64,000 nt of DNA from Trematomus loennbergii (taxonomy: Eukaryota > Chordata > Actinopteri > Perciformes > Nototheniidae): contig JAAOOA010000399.1 of assembly GCA_012861695.1 (NCBI GenBank), positions 8,800,147 to 8,864,146 of the forward strand. Direction: 5' to 3'. Shown here in pieces: positions 49,500-63,839 of this stretch. Numbering within the stretch: position 1 is the stretch's first letter; each line of letters opens with the position of its first letter. Position numbers and translations under genes: made by a program. The notes under the pieces were generated by a model. That model was not told the DNA's origin. It saw only the letters and a list, made by a program, of their open reading frames with translations, and made no database searches.

Positions 49500-52285
49500 T
49501 TAGAGCTCATCCCTCTTCTTCTCCTCCTCCTTGTGGAAGACTTTCCATCCGGCTGCTTCCTCCAGGCCAGTTGGACGTTGTCGTCCAATCCCTGGGCCCT
49601 TAGGTTCTTTTTCGCCTGAGACACAAAAACTCATTTCATTATCGTTCCAATAAAACAGATGATTTCTCTTTAGTTCACTCATCTGAAATGGTAGTTGTTC
49701 CCCTTATTTCTTCCAGTGTAAAGGCTTACCTCAGGTTATGGAATAGTATTTGTACATTTTCCTAATGCATTTGGTGGCATGTGGCTAAGTTTCTGCTATT
49801 TACTTCTGCACATATTTACACGTCTTCTTACAAATGCTTGGGTCCTGTTATTTGTGGCCAAAGTATTGAATGTATAATGGATATAGAATTTCATTCATGT
49901 TCATCTTGGTCCATTTCATTCGTATTGAAATTCATTTACTACATTTTCTTTCGTTGAATTCATTATTCTTTAATAGTTATTTATTTGTTTCCTACTCTTT
50001 GTCTCTTGTTCTCATGTCATGTGAATTTCCTTTCTGGTGATTGATGTTTTTGCATAAAAGTAGAAAACATGATTTACCTCCACCAACATCGCATCCAGAA
50101 AAGCGGGGTCGTTCAGATCCACACCGTTTGGTTTCTCCACCCTCACCTTTATCACTTTCATTGAAACAGGCACAGCTAAAAACACAAACAAACTTCATCA
50201 GTCACAACATTTATGGTGTCTTCTTTTTCAACAGACTCAATATCATCACTTGCTTTGACGTAGCTGTGAATTTTACTCACGTCCGTAGCAAATGAATGGT
50301 TTCTTCACTCCACAGTCCAAGTCCTCCCATTTTCCAGAGTTGTCGAAAGCTGCAGCCACACAAACCTTTAAGCACTGAGTTAGGTTTATTTACTTTCCAG
50401 TACTTGAAGGAGGAGTTGCTTCCATCGGACCACTTCCAGGAGTCTCTGTAAAGGCCGATCCAATATGATCCCTCCGGTAACAGCTCCAATATGCTGGTTC
50501 TCCGCCAGGTTTCTCACACTGGCCAGGTCTGTGTGGTGTTCTCTGCAGTAGCTCTGGGCCTCAGTCCATGTCATTTGCTGTTGATGAGGACAAATGTTGC
50601 ATTCGGCCCTGAAAATGGACCCCAGAGAAGCTGAGTAGAGGCACCACAACATACAGCCTGACATCAATGCCACATCTCTGGTGGTATTGATGCCTTTATA
50701 ATATAAAATATTACATTTAAATCCCACACATTTGTACTTTGTAATTTGTAGTTCTGGGGTTTTTCAACACATGAATGTTGGCAAGAAACTTTAGTAGTAC
50801 AGTGGTGGAATATTCAGATATTTAGTAAAAGCAGGAGTACAACGATGTGAAGATACTCTGTTACAGGTTAAAGCTTCATTCAAATTATATTGATTCTATA
50901 TTGTTCTTATTCTGTTTAGCACAGATGTATAAGATGTAAAACGTACTACAATTCTAAACAAGTTTGCAAAAATGTATATACATAATTCCTTTTACGTTAT
51001 CTTTAAATGAAACCATGTGAGAATTTTAGTGAAAAGGGAAATGTCTTTAGTGGAACTGCTAACAAGAAAAAAGTCACAAAGAAAAAAGGTTGTGAACCGC
51101 TAGTTAGATAAAGACCAATGCATTGTATTTCAGAAGCTTAAAATATGATTTTAAATGTGTAATATTAATTTAAAGTTTATATTCTTACCTGTGACATCAA
51201 AGCAGACCACCCTGAGGGGTATTACAATCAAATCACCTTTCCACAGAACGAAAATGTGCATTGTTCATCGTGCTTGTTGCTTGGTTGTCCAGTCCCCCAT
51301 GCTGAACTCCTCTCCCCCGGTCGTAGAAGCTTGGGTCTGACATCGACCACTTCCAGGTGTCCCGGTCATCGTGCAGCCCTATCCAGGCTGACTGAAAGCA
51401 AGAATTGTTATAATTATTACATCCTGTTGAAGCTTTTAAAGCTGCTGCTGAAGAAATGTGTATGTTTAATAAAGAGAAGGTTTGTGTGCCTTTATGAGAC
51501 CAGCCTTGGTACATGGTGATCTGATGGGAATCCCCTCAAGTCAACATTCATTTACAGCCTTGTTACTCTGAACCTCTTCAACTTTATTACAGGGTTTTAT
51601 GCTATAGCTTTGGCTTAAAACATTTTCAACTCTGTTTTAATACTCAGGTTCCCATAGGACTTTAAAACAGGTTTAGCTTTCTGTAATAATCTCTCCTTTT
51701 TAAATTTGACTCTAAAAGAAATGTAATTCATTTGAATGAAAGACAGAGAAAAGTGACCTCACTTGGTTGTATTGGCCTGCCATGTTGTTCAGGAGCTCCA
51801 CAACCTCCATGCTGTCTACAGTGGCCAGGTCTGTGTGTTTCTCTCTGCAGTATCTCTGTGCTTCAGACATGTCTTTGCTTCAGAAACAAAATGGTACTGA
51901 CGTTCAGCATGTGAGGAGACAGCGCTCAGCCCTGTAGAGACACACATTCATTTAGGCTATAACTTGACTTTTTGAATCACACTTTACTGTAATATGGCGC
52001 ATCAATATACATTTTGACTTCTACTTCAAACAATTCACAGTGAAATATGTAGCTTTCAGCTGAACTTCATTTAGTTGTTTTTAAGCAAGTACCTTTCAAA
52101 CAATATAAAAGGTGTTAAGAATGCAAAACAAGTAATTGTCAAATAGAATCAGAAATGTCTTCTCTAGTTATTTATCTCCCCACCCCTCAGGTTTACATGA
52201 AATAATAATAAAGACATAAAAAGATATCCAAATATATAAAACACTTGCCTGCAGCTGCCATGATCAGCAGCAGAACTACGTCCAT
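49500..52285 (-). pseudogene. Two-domain C-type lectin, U3 copy, frame broken in four exons
   Basis: Exons: 52249-52285, 51763-51931, 51189-51391, 50281-50608, 50078-50175, 49500-49615. Signal peptide, splice sites (including the GC donor of intron 1) and domain motifs are as in U2. Exon 2 is 169 bp instead of 170 (one T lost near 51872). Exon 3 is 203 bp. Exon 4 is 328 bp instead of 336. Exon 6 is 116 bp, with the same one-base loss in an A run as U1. Exons 4-6 resemble U1 more than U2, while exons 1-3 resemble U2, so the gene is a recombinant of the two types. The number of indels favours a pseudogene, but homopolymer miscalls could account for some. Confidence 0.84.
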
Positions 52286-52457
52286 CGTTGTTTGCTCTCT
52301 GACTGCAACTGTTGTTACAGCTCATAGTGTTTCTCATGAATGTCTTTGAGTAAGCTATTGTCATCTGACTTCATGCAAGGTCAGACGCAACAGATGTTTG
52401 CATAGGCAAATTGTTCGGGTTATGTTAAATACAGGACCCAGTCGCAGAAAAGGACTT

Positions 52458-53127
52458 GAGAATCAGAATCAGAATTCTGAAGTAGGTTTACACATATGAG
52501 GAATTTGCTTTGGTTTATGTGGTGCATACAAAGACGAAGAAAGAAGAATATGTACTGAACAAAATAAAAATAAAATAGAACTGTTATAACAGCTATTTAA
52601 AAAAACTTTTAAGAAAATATAATTCTCTAAGAAACTGGGTACAGTCAAATGTAATAAAACATGAAAAATACTATGTACTATATCCAAAGTGGAGAGCTGT
52701 GCTGATATAAAAGAGGTAGTGTGGAGAAGAAATGTGCACCACATTTGTAGGATTCGCACGATGTGACTTAATGTAATACATAATGTTTTTTATGGGGTGG
52801 TAGAAGTCAGTGTCCGTGGGGGTCCCGGCCTTGTTGATGAGACCGGTAGCAGAGGGGAGGAAACTGTTCAGGTGGCGAGAGGTTTTGGTCCTGATGGAGC
52901 GCAGCCTCCTCCAGAGGGGAGAGGGGTAAACAGTTTGTGTCTGCAGAGCGGATGATACGCTGAAATCTTCCTTTGGAGATGAGGATGGACTCGATGATGG
53001 TGGTGTAGAAACCATCATCGACTTTGGCAGGTAGAATTTCTTCAGCTGCCGCAGGAAAAACATCCGGTGCAGCTGGGAGAGCTTGTCCCGAATGTCCCGC
53101 AGAGGGAGTAAAGTTCAACATATTTAT
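52458..53127 (-). mobile_element. LINE fragment (U3)
   Basis: Same element, with the same ~42-bp internal deletion as U2. Confidence 0.75.
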
Positions 53128-53417
53128 TGTTGTATACTCAGGCAGATGATGAAGAAAGGGTAGCGGAAACCATTGGCAGTTGGCGAAGTGTCACGACCGA
53201 TGGGAGCCTGGTGTGAAGACTTGCTACAGGCGCAGGCAGAGCACGAAAACTAGAGAGTCCGCCTCCATGGAAGTCCACTAGAAGTGACGTTTCAGGAGGG
53301 ATAGGGTCCGATTGATACCCGGGTGGAAGGCAAAGCGGGAAGAGTGGGAATAGGAGAACTTGTGAGCGGTCAGGTACAACGGTTATCCGGACTGTTACCT
53401 GGATCTGGTCTTTCTAT

Positions 53418-53611
53418 GTGTTCCTCACTGAGCTCTCAATCTCCCACGTCACAGCGCCCACCACCCTGGTAGCGGGAATTATGGTGTCAGGAACTGTGGA
53501 GTCATGATCCCCTGCAAACTGCCGGGACAGGGCGTCAGGTTTGTAGGTTTCTAGAATCGGAACGATAGGTAAAGGTAAAGTTGAATCTACCAAAAATGAA
53601 AGCCCAGCAGG
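53418..53611 (-). mobile_element. Ty3/gypsy pol fragment: RNase H end and linker (U3, left copy)
   Basis: Counterpart of 10430-10625. Confidence 0.62.
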
Positions 53612-54424
53612 CTTGACAAGAGTTTAATCATTTGGCAGTTTTTTGTAGGCCAGAATCAAAATGGTACTCAAGTAAAAGTAGAAAGTATTGGCATCAGAAA
53701 ATACTTAAAGTGGACCTATCATGCTATATTTAAATGATATATTGTAGGGCCATACCTATATAAGGTATATTTATACGTTTCTGTTTTCAAAATACCAAAC
53801 AGATCATGCATTTTAGCCATGCCTCATTTCGCTCTATGTGCTGTTTGCTGACCACGGGTCTGATTCTGCTGACCACGCCCCCCTGCAGGAGAGGGTAGCC
53901 GTGCTCTGATCAGCTGCTGGGCTGTCAGAAGAGGGGGAGAAAAAGAGATCTCCGTCCTCCGTGTTTTATTATATAGAGTCGTTATTCATTTGTTTTAAAG
54001 CTCAATAAATAACAAAGAAGACCTTTGACCGGCACTTTTCAAATTTTGTCCGGAAGATTTAAACTTTAACGGACATCTTGACCGGCGAAAGAAACTGAAA
54101 CTGAAACTCTGCGCACGGTCCCCTCGTTCCTTGGAAGAGGCGGAGAGGTGGGTGTTTGTCATCTGCTGGGGACTAACCGGAGAGAATTACAGTGCTTGCC
54201 TCGACGGGGAGGGATTGCATTGAATTAAAGCAGCGGGAGCAAACGCTTGCCTCGGGGAGGGAGAAAAAAAGCCACAGCGGAGAATAAACAGAAGGGTAAC
54301 CATGGTAACTATGGGCGGGAAGTCTTCTTCGCTGCTTTTGTGGCAGACTACAGCGCCACTTACAGGCCTGGCATATGTACTACAGCGTCTCCAGCGCTTT
54401 CGAGCGGCAATGGCCGGCCGTGGC

Positions 54425-55193
54425 TAGGCCTGTCGCGATAATCGATAAATTGACTTATCGTACGATAAATTAAAATGGACTCGATAACTTTTCTGAGCTC
54501 GATAAATTGCCGTTTACATGAGGATGTGACCAGCATTTTAGCTAGGGGCGCTGTGGCTGCCAGGCGCGCTGTGGCTACCGGCCACGCGAGCTGTGAGGGG
54601 CGGGGCTGACACGCAGCCAGGTCAGGACACTCCGCATGCACGTGCAGCAGCGTAGCAGCCAAATTAATAATACAGCGACAAGCGGGAGACAACGTGTGAC
54701 TTACTCGCGGGGAATTTTAAAGTGAAATGGAATTGGTTACAAAACCTAACTACACATCTCGATTCTCCGGTGTGGCAGTATTTTGGATTCAAGCCAAATG
54801 AACGAGGCAAACCTACGGACTTGAATGAGCCGGGCGGTGTGTCGCATTTTTTAAAAAAGGTAGCGACAAAGCAGGCAATACCACACATTTTAAACTACAC
54901 CTAAAACATAACCACCCCATTCCGTTTTCCCAGCTGGGAGCAAACACGGCAGATGGAGAGCCCCCACCTTCCCGACAGTTTACAATCAAAGATGCATTTG
55001 CCCGACAATGCAAACATGTTGGTGTTCCTTTGCTCAAAACTTTGAAATACAGATTTGGATATGGCCTGTTGAGGCATCTGAGTCTTTGTATAGACAGTGG
55101 ACTGTACACTTGACTGTTGTTTTAAGGAGTTGGAGTTTTTGCTTGTGAGACAATGTGTGCTCATATTTATTTATACATATATAAATAGATAGA

Positions 55194-55288
<95 letters not shown>

Positions 55289-55577
55289 CTGTTTTTCAGC
55301 CTGAGTCTATTTAATTGATTGTTTTGGTTGTGTGTGATTAAATTAATTAGTTTATTTATTATATATCATTTATATATTTTAATATTATTTCACATTTCAT
55401 TTGCAATGTCGAATGTTCAATAAAAAGTTATGTTTGAAAGGATGTACTTGAATTATTATATATATTATCATTATGTCAGTGATCTAAAATGGTCTTACAA
55501 CGGTGCGACAATATTATCGTTCAATAATTTCCAGGAAAATGTATCGTCCAACAAAATTAATTATCGTGACAGGCCTA
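54425..55577 (+). mobile_element. Non-autonomous hAT element with a BED-finger relic (U3)
   Basis: Same inverted ends and 8-bp target duplication as the other copies. The BED-finger reading frame is broken by small deletions. AG array at about 55186-55286. Confidence 0.88.
55186..55286. repeat. AG microsatellite inside the hAT element (U3)
   Basis: Long version of the array. Confidence 0.9.
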
Positions 55578-56011
55578 GCCGTGGCCCAACCCCACATTCC
55601 CCTGATAGGTGGAGAGTTGGCCCAATAGCCGTAGCGCCACTTCTGTGACGTCATAGAAGTGTTCAAATCTGGATCAGTCTTATCAGATCCGTTGCAGCCC
55701 CTTTTTTAGAGATTTGGGTATGGAGGAAAATAGAGAGGGTTGTGTTTTCTGACACTTGGTGAGTTCCCTGGAACACCGGGGACACATATTCATGTATAAA
55801 AGACGTACAAAAGTGCATTTTGCATGATAGGTCCCCTTTAAAGTACCAAAAGTAAAAGTACCTCATTTGCAGATTGGCCCATTTCAGAAAAATATATATT
55901 ATATGTTTTGATTATAATTATTGATGCATTAAAGTGTTATCAAAGTTATCAAAGGTATTATATCTTAAGTACAGTACTTGAGCAAATGTACTTAGTTACT
56001 TCCCACCTCTG

Positions 56012-56887
56012 TTTACACATTATAGTGTAAATATGGGAGTGACAGTGGTTAACAACTATCTTGTTTGAGAAAAAACGAACAAATATAATTTAATTTGATC
56101 TCCAAATAGAGTTAAAAATTACAATAAATTGGGGTTAAGGTACCTACTCTGCAAAAAGGGTTAAATGTAGACTATGTGGTGTGGACCCATAGACACAATA
56201 AGTGTTGAAATCAGATCTGAGTGTTAATTTGGGTATGCTGATTTTGCTTTGATACAACATTCAAATCACTCTGTTTGCATACAGTAAGAAAGGTCAAAGC
56301 AGCACAATTAAAAAACCCAGAGGTTAAACCTGGAACAATACGTATGTTCTCTTTGGATGAGATCAACACTGTCAAAATACCACATTACAAGTAAAATACA
56401 TGCATATTGTCATTATAATCAGGAACAGGTACTCAAAGTATTAAAATGAAAGGTAATCAATACTTGCTCCTTAAGTCTATACGTTATGATATAATTTGTA
56501 TCACACTGTAATAATTCATTTTGTATTCACAATGAACTGTTAACAGTACTTTACTATAAATACGTTTTACAGTAAAACAGCTTTAGTTTTGGTTGGAGTT
56601 TAACACTGTAAGGATGGTATGATATGCATGCAAAACTAATCTCAAACACAAGACACAGCAGGGCAGGGCAGGAAGAACACAGGGACACCAGAGCCGTTTC
56701 TCATTTCTCCAATACAGAAAAAAAAAGGGTTTTGTTTGAAGATCTGTTTAGCACGCTAACTTCAGGAGCGTTGTGACTACTCCGTGTCCACGGTAACAGA
56801 CGCAATGACATCAAGACACGTTGCTTTACTTGATCAGAAAAAATAAACCTTATAAATACATTAATAATAATAATAACTTTATTTATA
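56012..56887. other. Non-coding stretch between composite element and Tc1 remnant (U3)
   Basis: Counterpart of 13032-13911. No gene seen. Confidence 0.6.
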
Positions 56888-57562
56888 TGGAGGAAATAAG
56901 TATTTGATCCCTTGCTGATTTTGTAAGTTTGCCCAGTTACAAAGAAATTAACAGTCTATAATTGTAATGGTAGGTTTTTTTAACAGTGAGAGTAAGAATA
57001 TCAAAAAGAAAATCCATAAATTGACATTATATAAAAGATAAAAAATGTATCTGCTTTTAACTGTGGGAAATAAGTATTTGATCCCCTTGCAACACTTGTC
57101 TTAGTACTTGGTGGAGAAGCCCTTGTTGGACAGACAGAGGTCAGACGCTTCTTGTAGTTGGTCTCCAGGTTTGTGAACATCTCAGGAAGGATTTTGGTCC
57201 ACTCCTCTCTGAAGATCCTCTCCAAATCCTTAAGGTTTTGAGGCTGATGCTTGGCATCTCGAAGCTTCAGCTCCCTCCACAGATTTTCAATGGGATTAAG
57301 GTCCGGAGACTGACTAGGCCCCTCCATCACCTACGTGTGCTTCTTCTTTAGCCACTCCTGTGTTGCCTTGGTCGTATGTTACGGTTTATTGTCCTGCTGG
57401 AAGACCCATCCATGACCCATTTTCTGTGTCCTGGCTGAGGGAAGGAGGCTATCGGCCAAGAGTTCACGGTACATGGCCCCGTACATCCTCACCTCGATGC
57501 AGGGAAGTCGTCCCCTTAGCAGAGAAACACCCCAAAAGCCAACACACTCTCACTCCATAAAC
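56888..57562 (-). mobile_element. Tc1-like transposon remnant (U3)
   Basis: Same remnant; transposase fragment at 57001-57330; a 5-bp loss near 57511. Confidence 0.88.
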
Positions 57563-58136
57563 GTCCAGGAGCGACGCTTGGTCAGGGTCCCGAGGCGTGC
57601 AGTTGGGACGCTCCTAGGCTCCTTCAGCTTCATAAACAGACGCAAATAGCTTTCAACTGATTGCAATGTATTCCCATCTGCGGCGGGATTTGACGCTCAT
57701 GGAAGCACGGCATTCGTTTGTGTCGGAGGCTGTTAAAGGCAATGTGAGCATCCATTCCCATTGGATAACGGAGAATTGTACACCGGAAGTAAGTATTCCC
57801 CTTACTGTCGATTGATTTGACAGTGATATCTCCACTACTCATCAACTCAAAAACACCAGATTATCCTTGTTAATTAAACGACATTGATAGGTTTTAGTGT
57901 GTGTACAATGCTTTTGCCACGTTTTCCCCTTCTATTCTGAGAAACAATAGTTTTCTATGAGTTTTGGATGGCCGAAGACATTACATTACCCACAATCCTC
58001 TGTACCAACCATAGACTGTATAAAAAAATTAAATAATACATTATTCAGAGTGTGCTTGCTTTTCTCTTTGAAGTCATCACACAACGGCATTGTAATACAC
58101 GTTTCGGCTGCATTAAATATTACATATCTGCCGTAG
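57563..58136. other. Unassigned stretch between Tc1 remnant and 390-bp element (U3)
   Basis: Counterpart of 14593-15168; no gene recognised. Confidence 0.5.
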
Positions 58137-58526
58137 TTAAAGGTGGGGTAGGTAATTTTGGAGAAACCAGCTCGAGTGCGCAAGAATTTGAAAATACACA
58201 GCCGGAAAAAATCTGCCACTTCCTTACAGAGCCCCTCCTCCAACACACACGAACGCGCACATGACCAATGAGGGCACGAGATAAGTTTGTGCACAGATGG
58301 AAGGCTGACAGGCAGGTAGGCCATCCAGTTATTTTAGCCGGGCCAGCTAAAATGATTGGTCGTGCTTTTTACAGTACTACGGCTTCCACAGATGACATTT
58401 TTTTATGGAATTTTTGTCAAAGCACTTAAGATATTCATTGCTATCGGGATGTTAAGAGCATTCCATGGAATATAACAAAAAGCGTATCTCGAGCCGGTTT
58501 CTCAAACGTACCTACCCCACCTTTAA
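58137..58526. mobile_element. 390-bp TTAA-flanked miniature element (U3)
   Basis: Identical layout to 15169-15558. Confidence 0.8.
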
Positions 58527-58723
58527 CTCTATTTATAGAGCCCTGATGACAAGATTCTAGACAAACAGGAACTGCCGCCAAAACTGAAAACTTGACGTGG
58601 ATCTTAAATATATAAGCAATTAAACAACATCTTACATTTCTTTTCACACAATACGTCTCCTTGCAGTATCAACACTAATTCGGCTGACTTTTATATTTGA
58701 TCCAATTGGTAGATAGGCTGTAT

Positions 58724-60048
58724 TCACCCAGCGTGGCGGGGCGGCACGACAGGTCGACCCCCACGACTCCTGAGCACGGGAGTCGGGAAAACGACCTCCG
58801 CATGTGCGGCCTCCGGAAGAGGCGAGACCGGAACAACGGGTCTCAAGTCAGTGACAGGGATCAAGGCCGGGGGGCGCCCCTGTCGCGGAGGCCGTGCCAG
58901 CACCACCGGCTGGCCCAAATCCAAATGGGCCGCCTTCACCCGGTCCACAGAAACACGCTCGGCCTTACCACCCAGGTCGACCACAAGGTTTTTGTCCCCG
59001 TGCTCCAAAACACGGAAAGGTCCGTCGTAAGGAGGCCGCAGAGGGCCCCTGTGTGCATCATGCCGTATGAAAACGTGCTCGGCCGAGCGGAGATCCGCGG
59101 GAACCCGGGACCCCTGAGTACCATGTTGGGCAGTGGGAATCGGAGCAAAAATCTCGGCGGTGTCCTGCAGGCAAACCCGCTGTGCAGACGCCGACCAGGG
59201 AACCGATGTGTTAGGGAGGAAATCCCCTGGAACCCTCAACGGCTGACCGTAGACCATCTCAGCCGTGGAACACCGCAGATCTTCCTTGGGCGCGGTCCGC
59301 AGGCCCAGCATCACCCAAGGCAGCTTATCGACCCAATTTCCGTCCTTCAGGCCAGCTCTGAGTGCCGCCTTCATGGAGCGATGGAACCGTTCACAGAGGC
59401 CGTTAGCCTGGGGGTGATAAGCGGTCGTCCTGTGAAGCTTAACCCCAAGACCACACGCCACGGCGTTCCAGAGCTCAGACGTGAACTGCGAACCCCGATC
59501 AGAGGAAATGTCCGACGGGGTGCCAAACCGACACACCCACTCGCAATGAAAGCCCGGGCTATGTCAGCCGCCGACGTCGACACGAGAGGAACTGCCTCCG
59601 GCCAACGGGTCGTTCTGTCCACCATGGTGAGGAGGTAGGAAAAACCCTGAGAGGAGGGCAATGGACCCACGAGGTCGATGTTGACGTGGTCAAACCTCCT
59701 CCTCCACCATGAAACGTTCCAAAGGAGCTTTCGTGTGGCAATGCACCTTAGCGCGCTGACAAGCCACGCACTCACCAGCCCAAGTCCTCACGTCCTTCTT
59801 CAGTCCCCGCCAGACGAACTTCGTGGACACCAAGCGCACCGAAGGCTTACCGCCGGGGTGAGACAGGTCGTGCACCGCCTCGAAAACGGAGCGCCTCCAA
59901 CTGGCGGGAACGACCGGTCGCGGCAGGCCTGCGGAGACGTCGCACAGGAGAGTAACGCCTGCGTCACCGAAAACTGCCGGGACAGGGCGTCAGGTTTGTA
60001 GGTTTCTAGAATCGGAACGATAGGTAAAGGTAAAGTTGAATCTGCCAA
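58724..60048 (-). mobile_element. Ty3/gypsy integrase region, decayed (U3)
   Basis: Counterpart with several private substitutions. The core reads SSDRGSQFTS, nearer the family norm than SSDRDSQFTS in U1 and U2. A few bases are missing near 59700. Confidence 0.88.
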
Positions 60049-60118
60049 AAATGAAAGCCCAGCAGGCTTGACAAGAGTTTAATCATTTGGCAGTTTTTAT
60101 GTAGGCCAGAATCTAAAT

Positions 60119-61181
60119 GTTACTCAAGTAAAAGTAAAAGTAGTAAAAGTAGAAAAGTATTGGCATCAGAAAATACTTAAAGTGGACTATCATGCTATAT
60201 TTAAATGATATATTGTAGGGCCATACATAAGGTATATTTATACGTTTCTGTTTTCAAAATACCAAACAGATCATGCATTTTAGCCATGCCTCATTTCGCT
60301 CTATGTGCTGTTTGCTGACCACGGGTCTGATTCTGCTGACCACGCCCCCCTGCAGGAGAGGGTAGCCGTGCTCTGATCAGCTGCTGGGCTGTCAGAAGAG
60401 GGGGAGAAAAAGAGATCTCCGTCCTCCGTGTTTTATTATATAGAGTCGTTATTCATTTGTTTTAAAGCTCAATAAATAACAAAGAAGACCTTTGACCGGC
60501 ACTTTTCTAATTTTGTCCGGAAAATTTAAACTTTAACGGACATCTTGACCGGCGAAAGAAACTGAAACTGAAACTCTGCTGCACGGTCCCCTCGTTCCTT
60601 GGAAGAGGCGGAGAGGTGGGTGTTTGTCATCTGCTGGTGGACTAACCGGAGAGAATTACAGTGCTTGCCTCGACGGGGAGGGATTGCATTGAATTAAAGC
60701 AGCGGGAGCAAACGCTTGCCTCGGGGAGGGAGAAAAAAAGTCACAGCGGAGAATAAACAGAAGGGTAACCATGGTAACTATGGGCGGGAAGTCTTCTTCA
60801 CTGCTTTTGTGGCAGACTACAGCGCCACTTACAGGCCTGGCATATGTACTACAGCGTCTCCAGCGCTTTCGAGCGACAATGGCCGGCCGTGGCCCAACCC
60901 CACATTCCCCTAATAGGTGGAGAGTTGGCCCAATAGCCGTAGCGCCACTTCTGTGACGTCATAGAAGTGTTCAAATCTGGATCAGTCTGTATCAGATCCG
61001 TTGCAGCCCCTTTTTTAGAGATTTGGGTATGGAGGAAAATAGAGAGGGTTGTGTTTTCTGACACTTGGTGAGTTCCCTGGAACACCGGGGACCATATTCA
61101 TGTATAAAAGACGGACAAAAGTGCATTTTGCATGATAGGTCCCCTTTAAAGTACCAAAAGTAAAAGTACTTCCCACCTCTG
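60119..61181. mobile_element. Nested composite element, right copy, hAT-free and shortened (U3)
   Basis: TTAA element 60177-61149. The outer element has lost about 120 bp on the right, joining GTAAAAGTACT directly to TCCCACCTCTG, probably between AGTAC repeats. Confidence 0.8.
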
Positions 61182-62482
61182 TTTACACATTATAGTGTAA
61201 ATATGGGAGTGACAGTGGTTAACAACTATCTTGTGTTGAGAAAAAACGAACAAATATAATTTTTATTTGATCTCCAAATAGAGTTAAAAATTACAATAAA
61301 TTGGGGTTAAGGTACCTACTCTGCAAAAAGGGTTAAATGTAGACTATGTGGTGTGGACCCATAGAAACAATAAGTGTTGATATCAGATCTGAGTGTTAAT
61401 TTGGGTATGCTGATTTTGCTTTGATACAACATTCAAATCACTCTGTTTGCATACAGTAAGAAAGGTCAAAGCAGCACAATTAAAAAAAACAGAGGTTAAA
61501 CATTTTTCTTATAGTGTTGTTTTACTGTCTTATTTCAGCTTAATCACATTCATGGTCACTGTTTTTCTGCTTAAACATTTTCATTGTTTTTGATAGTTAA
61601 AGAAAATGTTCAGTTTATAATACTTTCAAATATCTTCATCGTCAAAGTTTTACCTGCATTGATAACGACAATAATGCACTGCTTTCTCATTTAGATCGAA
61701 CTCTAATTGGAATAACTTGAAATGAAATGTCTATTCATCCGAATATTGATAATAAAAACACACTGAAGTCCTGAGAATTTTAGAAGTAAGCCTAGATATG
61801 TTTATATTAAAGATGACATTTTTATATAATTAATTTTGCTTTTGTATATAGCCATGTGACAATTTAATCGGAAAACTGTTGACTTGTACTGTACCCTCGT
61901 GATTTTTTTTAGAAGTAGAACGGCACCTTCCTTTACTTATAAAATAAAATATATATAACTAAAGATATAAACATAATTTACTATTGAACATTTTAGAGTT
62001 TGATTTTTATTTAGTAAAATCGTTGCCTTCAAAGTAGCATGTTTTGTAATAGCGTTGGGTTCAGAGTTATCAGACTCAGATAGTAAAACTATTTGATTTA
62101 GATTTTTTTTAATTGGATGTACAGTTTTTGTGAATTATCCTACTTTTTAGATTTGTTGTAACTTGACATTTTGTACAAATAAAATATATTGTCACTCAAT
62201 CAAAAACCAAAATTGTGTCTATATTCATGTTTATTATTTTATGTATTTTTCACATTTGCAACCCCATCTATAATTTACGGTCTTGGGGCATGAATATTAA
62301 GTTTTACATGAAATTTGAGCAAATCATTTGTTTGTGAGCCCCTCAGAGTCAAAAGGAAGTAGGCTGCTAAATCTGCATGCAGAGTGAAAAACCACAAAGT
62401 CAGGAGCAAAGAAAAGTTTTATAGGAGATTCGGTTCCCGTTCATATTAAAGCGGTTCATGTTAGTTTCTGTTTCTCTCTTTC

Positions 62483-62483
<1 letters not shown>
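61182..62483. other. AT-rich stretch before the CA array (U3)
   Basis: Counterpart of 18351-19650; no gene seen. Confidence 0.6.
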
Positions 62484-62714
<231 letters not shown>

Positions 62715-62744
62715 AGACTCTACATACATCGTTTTTACATATTT

Positions 62745-63839
62745 TATTTATTGAATTAGCATTCCCTCAACTAAAATACATCTCACATCTTTTGACTCAC
62801 ACCCACACAAAACCTTTGCCATGAACTAAATTAAACAAGGGTGCCTTATATTGATTGACTTTACATTTGAAAAGCCTTTAACAATTATACAGTGTTGTCT
62901 TTAATAGAGCAAAAACATTTTTTTTTTTTTTTTTTTTTTACAGTATACAAACAAGGGCAGTTAAAAAAAGCTTGGAGCCACCTCAATTCACTAAGTGCAC
63001 TTCTGGACACAAGCAATTCTTTTTTCTACAAGGCCAAATGCATACAAGACCCTTCTTCTTCTTTTTTTTTTTTAAACCGATATTTCTCTGTAGAAATTTA
63101 AAGGCATTTGCGAGAAGCCCTAGGATATATAATTAAGCTCCTGGAAACCTCCACATATGTAATTATGTAAACTATGTGTTGTCCAAAATAGAAAGCAAAC
63201 TAAGCTGTACACTAGTGTATTAATGGCATCTGATCGTGATAGAAAAATGTGCTTTTCTGTGTACATCAAGATTGCACAAACATCCCGATACGATACACCC
63301 CCCTCCGCTCCAACCAACATCACAACAGTTGTAATATTAGTGTGTGAACAACTGTCAGCTGACATGTTCATGCAGGACTCTGACGGGCGGCGCCTTCCTC
63401 TCATCAGCACGCTCAAACCACCAACCAACAAAAACTAAAGATTATCACCTGACTTTCTCATTCCTTCCCGCCAGTTTCCCCCTCTGTCTTTGTCATTCTT
63501 CTATTCTCCATCTTGTTTCAACAGTCTTTTAATATTCTCCACAGAAAACCAACATCTTACATACTTTAATACATGTGAAACCGAGCAAAAGAGGCGCCAC
63601 ATGCAGAGTGTGTGAGTGTGTGTGTGTCGTGGTTTGTCTTTCATCCAGTATACATTCTAGGCGATTTAGAAAAAATAGAATCATTATCCAGAGAGCAGCT
63701 CCCTCACTGAAGCGTCCCTGTGGCCGGGGGGTCAAATTGCTCTGACAACCTGCAACACATGTTCAGCAGTCAGCACTTTATCCTCATATTTTATCAGGTG
63801 AAATCGTGCATAATATGAGAACAATCCTTACCCAGTGGT
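62745..63839 (-). other. cast: Probable 3'UTR of calpastatin copy D
   Basis: This lies between the TAG at 63840-63842 and AATAAA-type sequence on the minus strand near 62745-62752. The left part (to 63248) is shared with the sequence downstream of copies B and C (about 19750-20264 and 41235-41759). The part 63249-63839 is found only here. A long T run at about 62919-62939 (A run on the sense strand) and the adjacent CA array lie near the likely 3' end. No open reading frame of note is seen. Confidence 0.4.

Larger units (their letters stand above)
53663..56011. mobile_element. Nested composite element, left copy (U3)
   Basis: Same three layers: TTAA element 53705-55841, hAT 54425-55577. It has several small deletions not found in U1 or U2. 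Confidence 0.8.
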
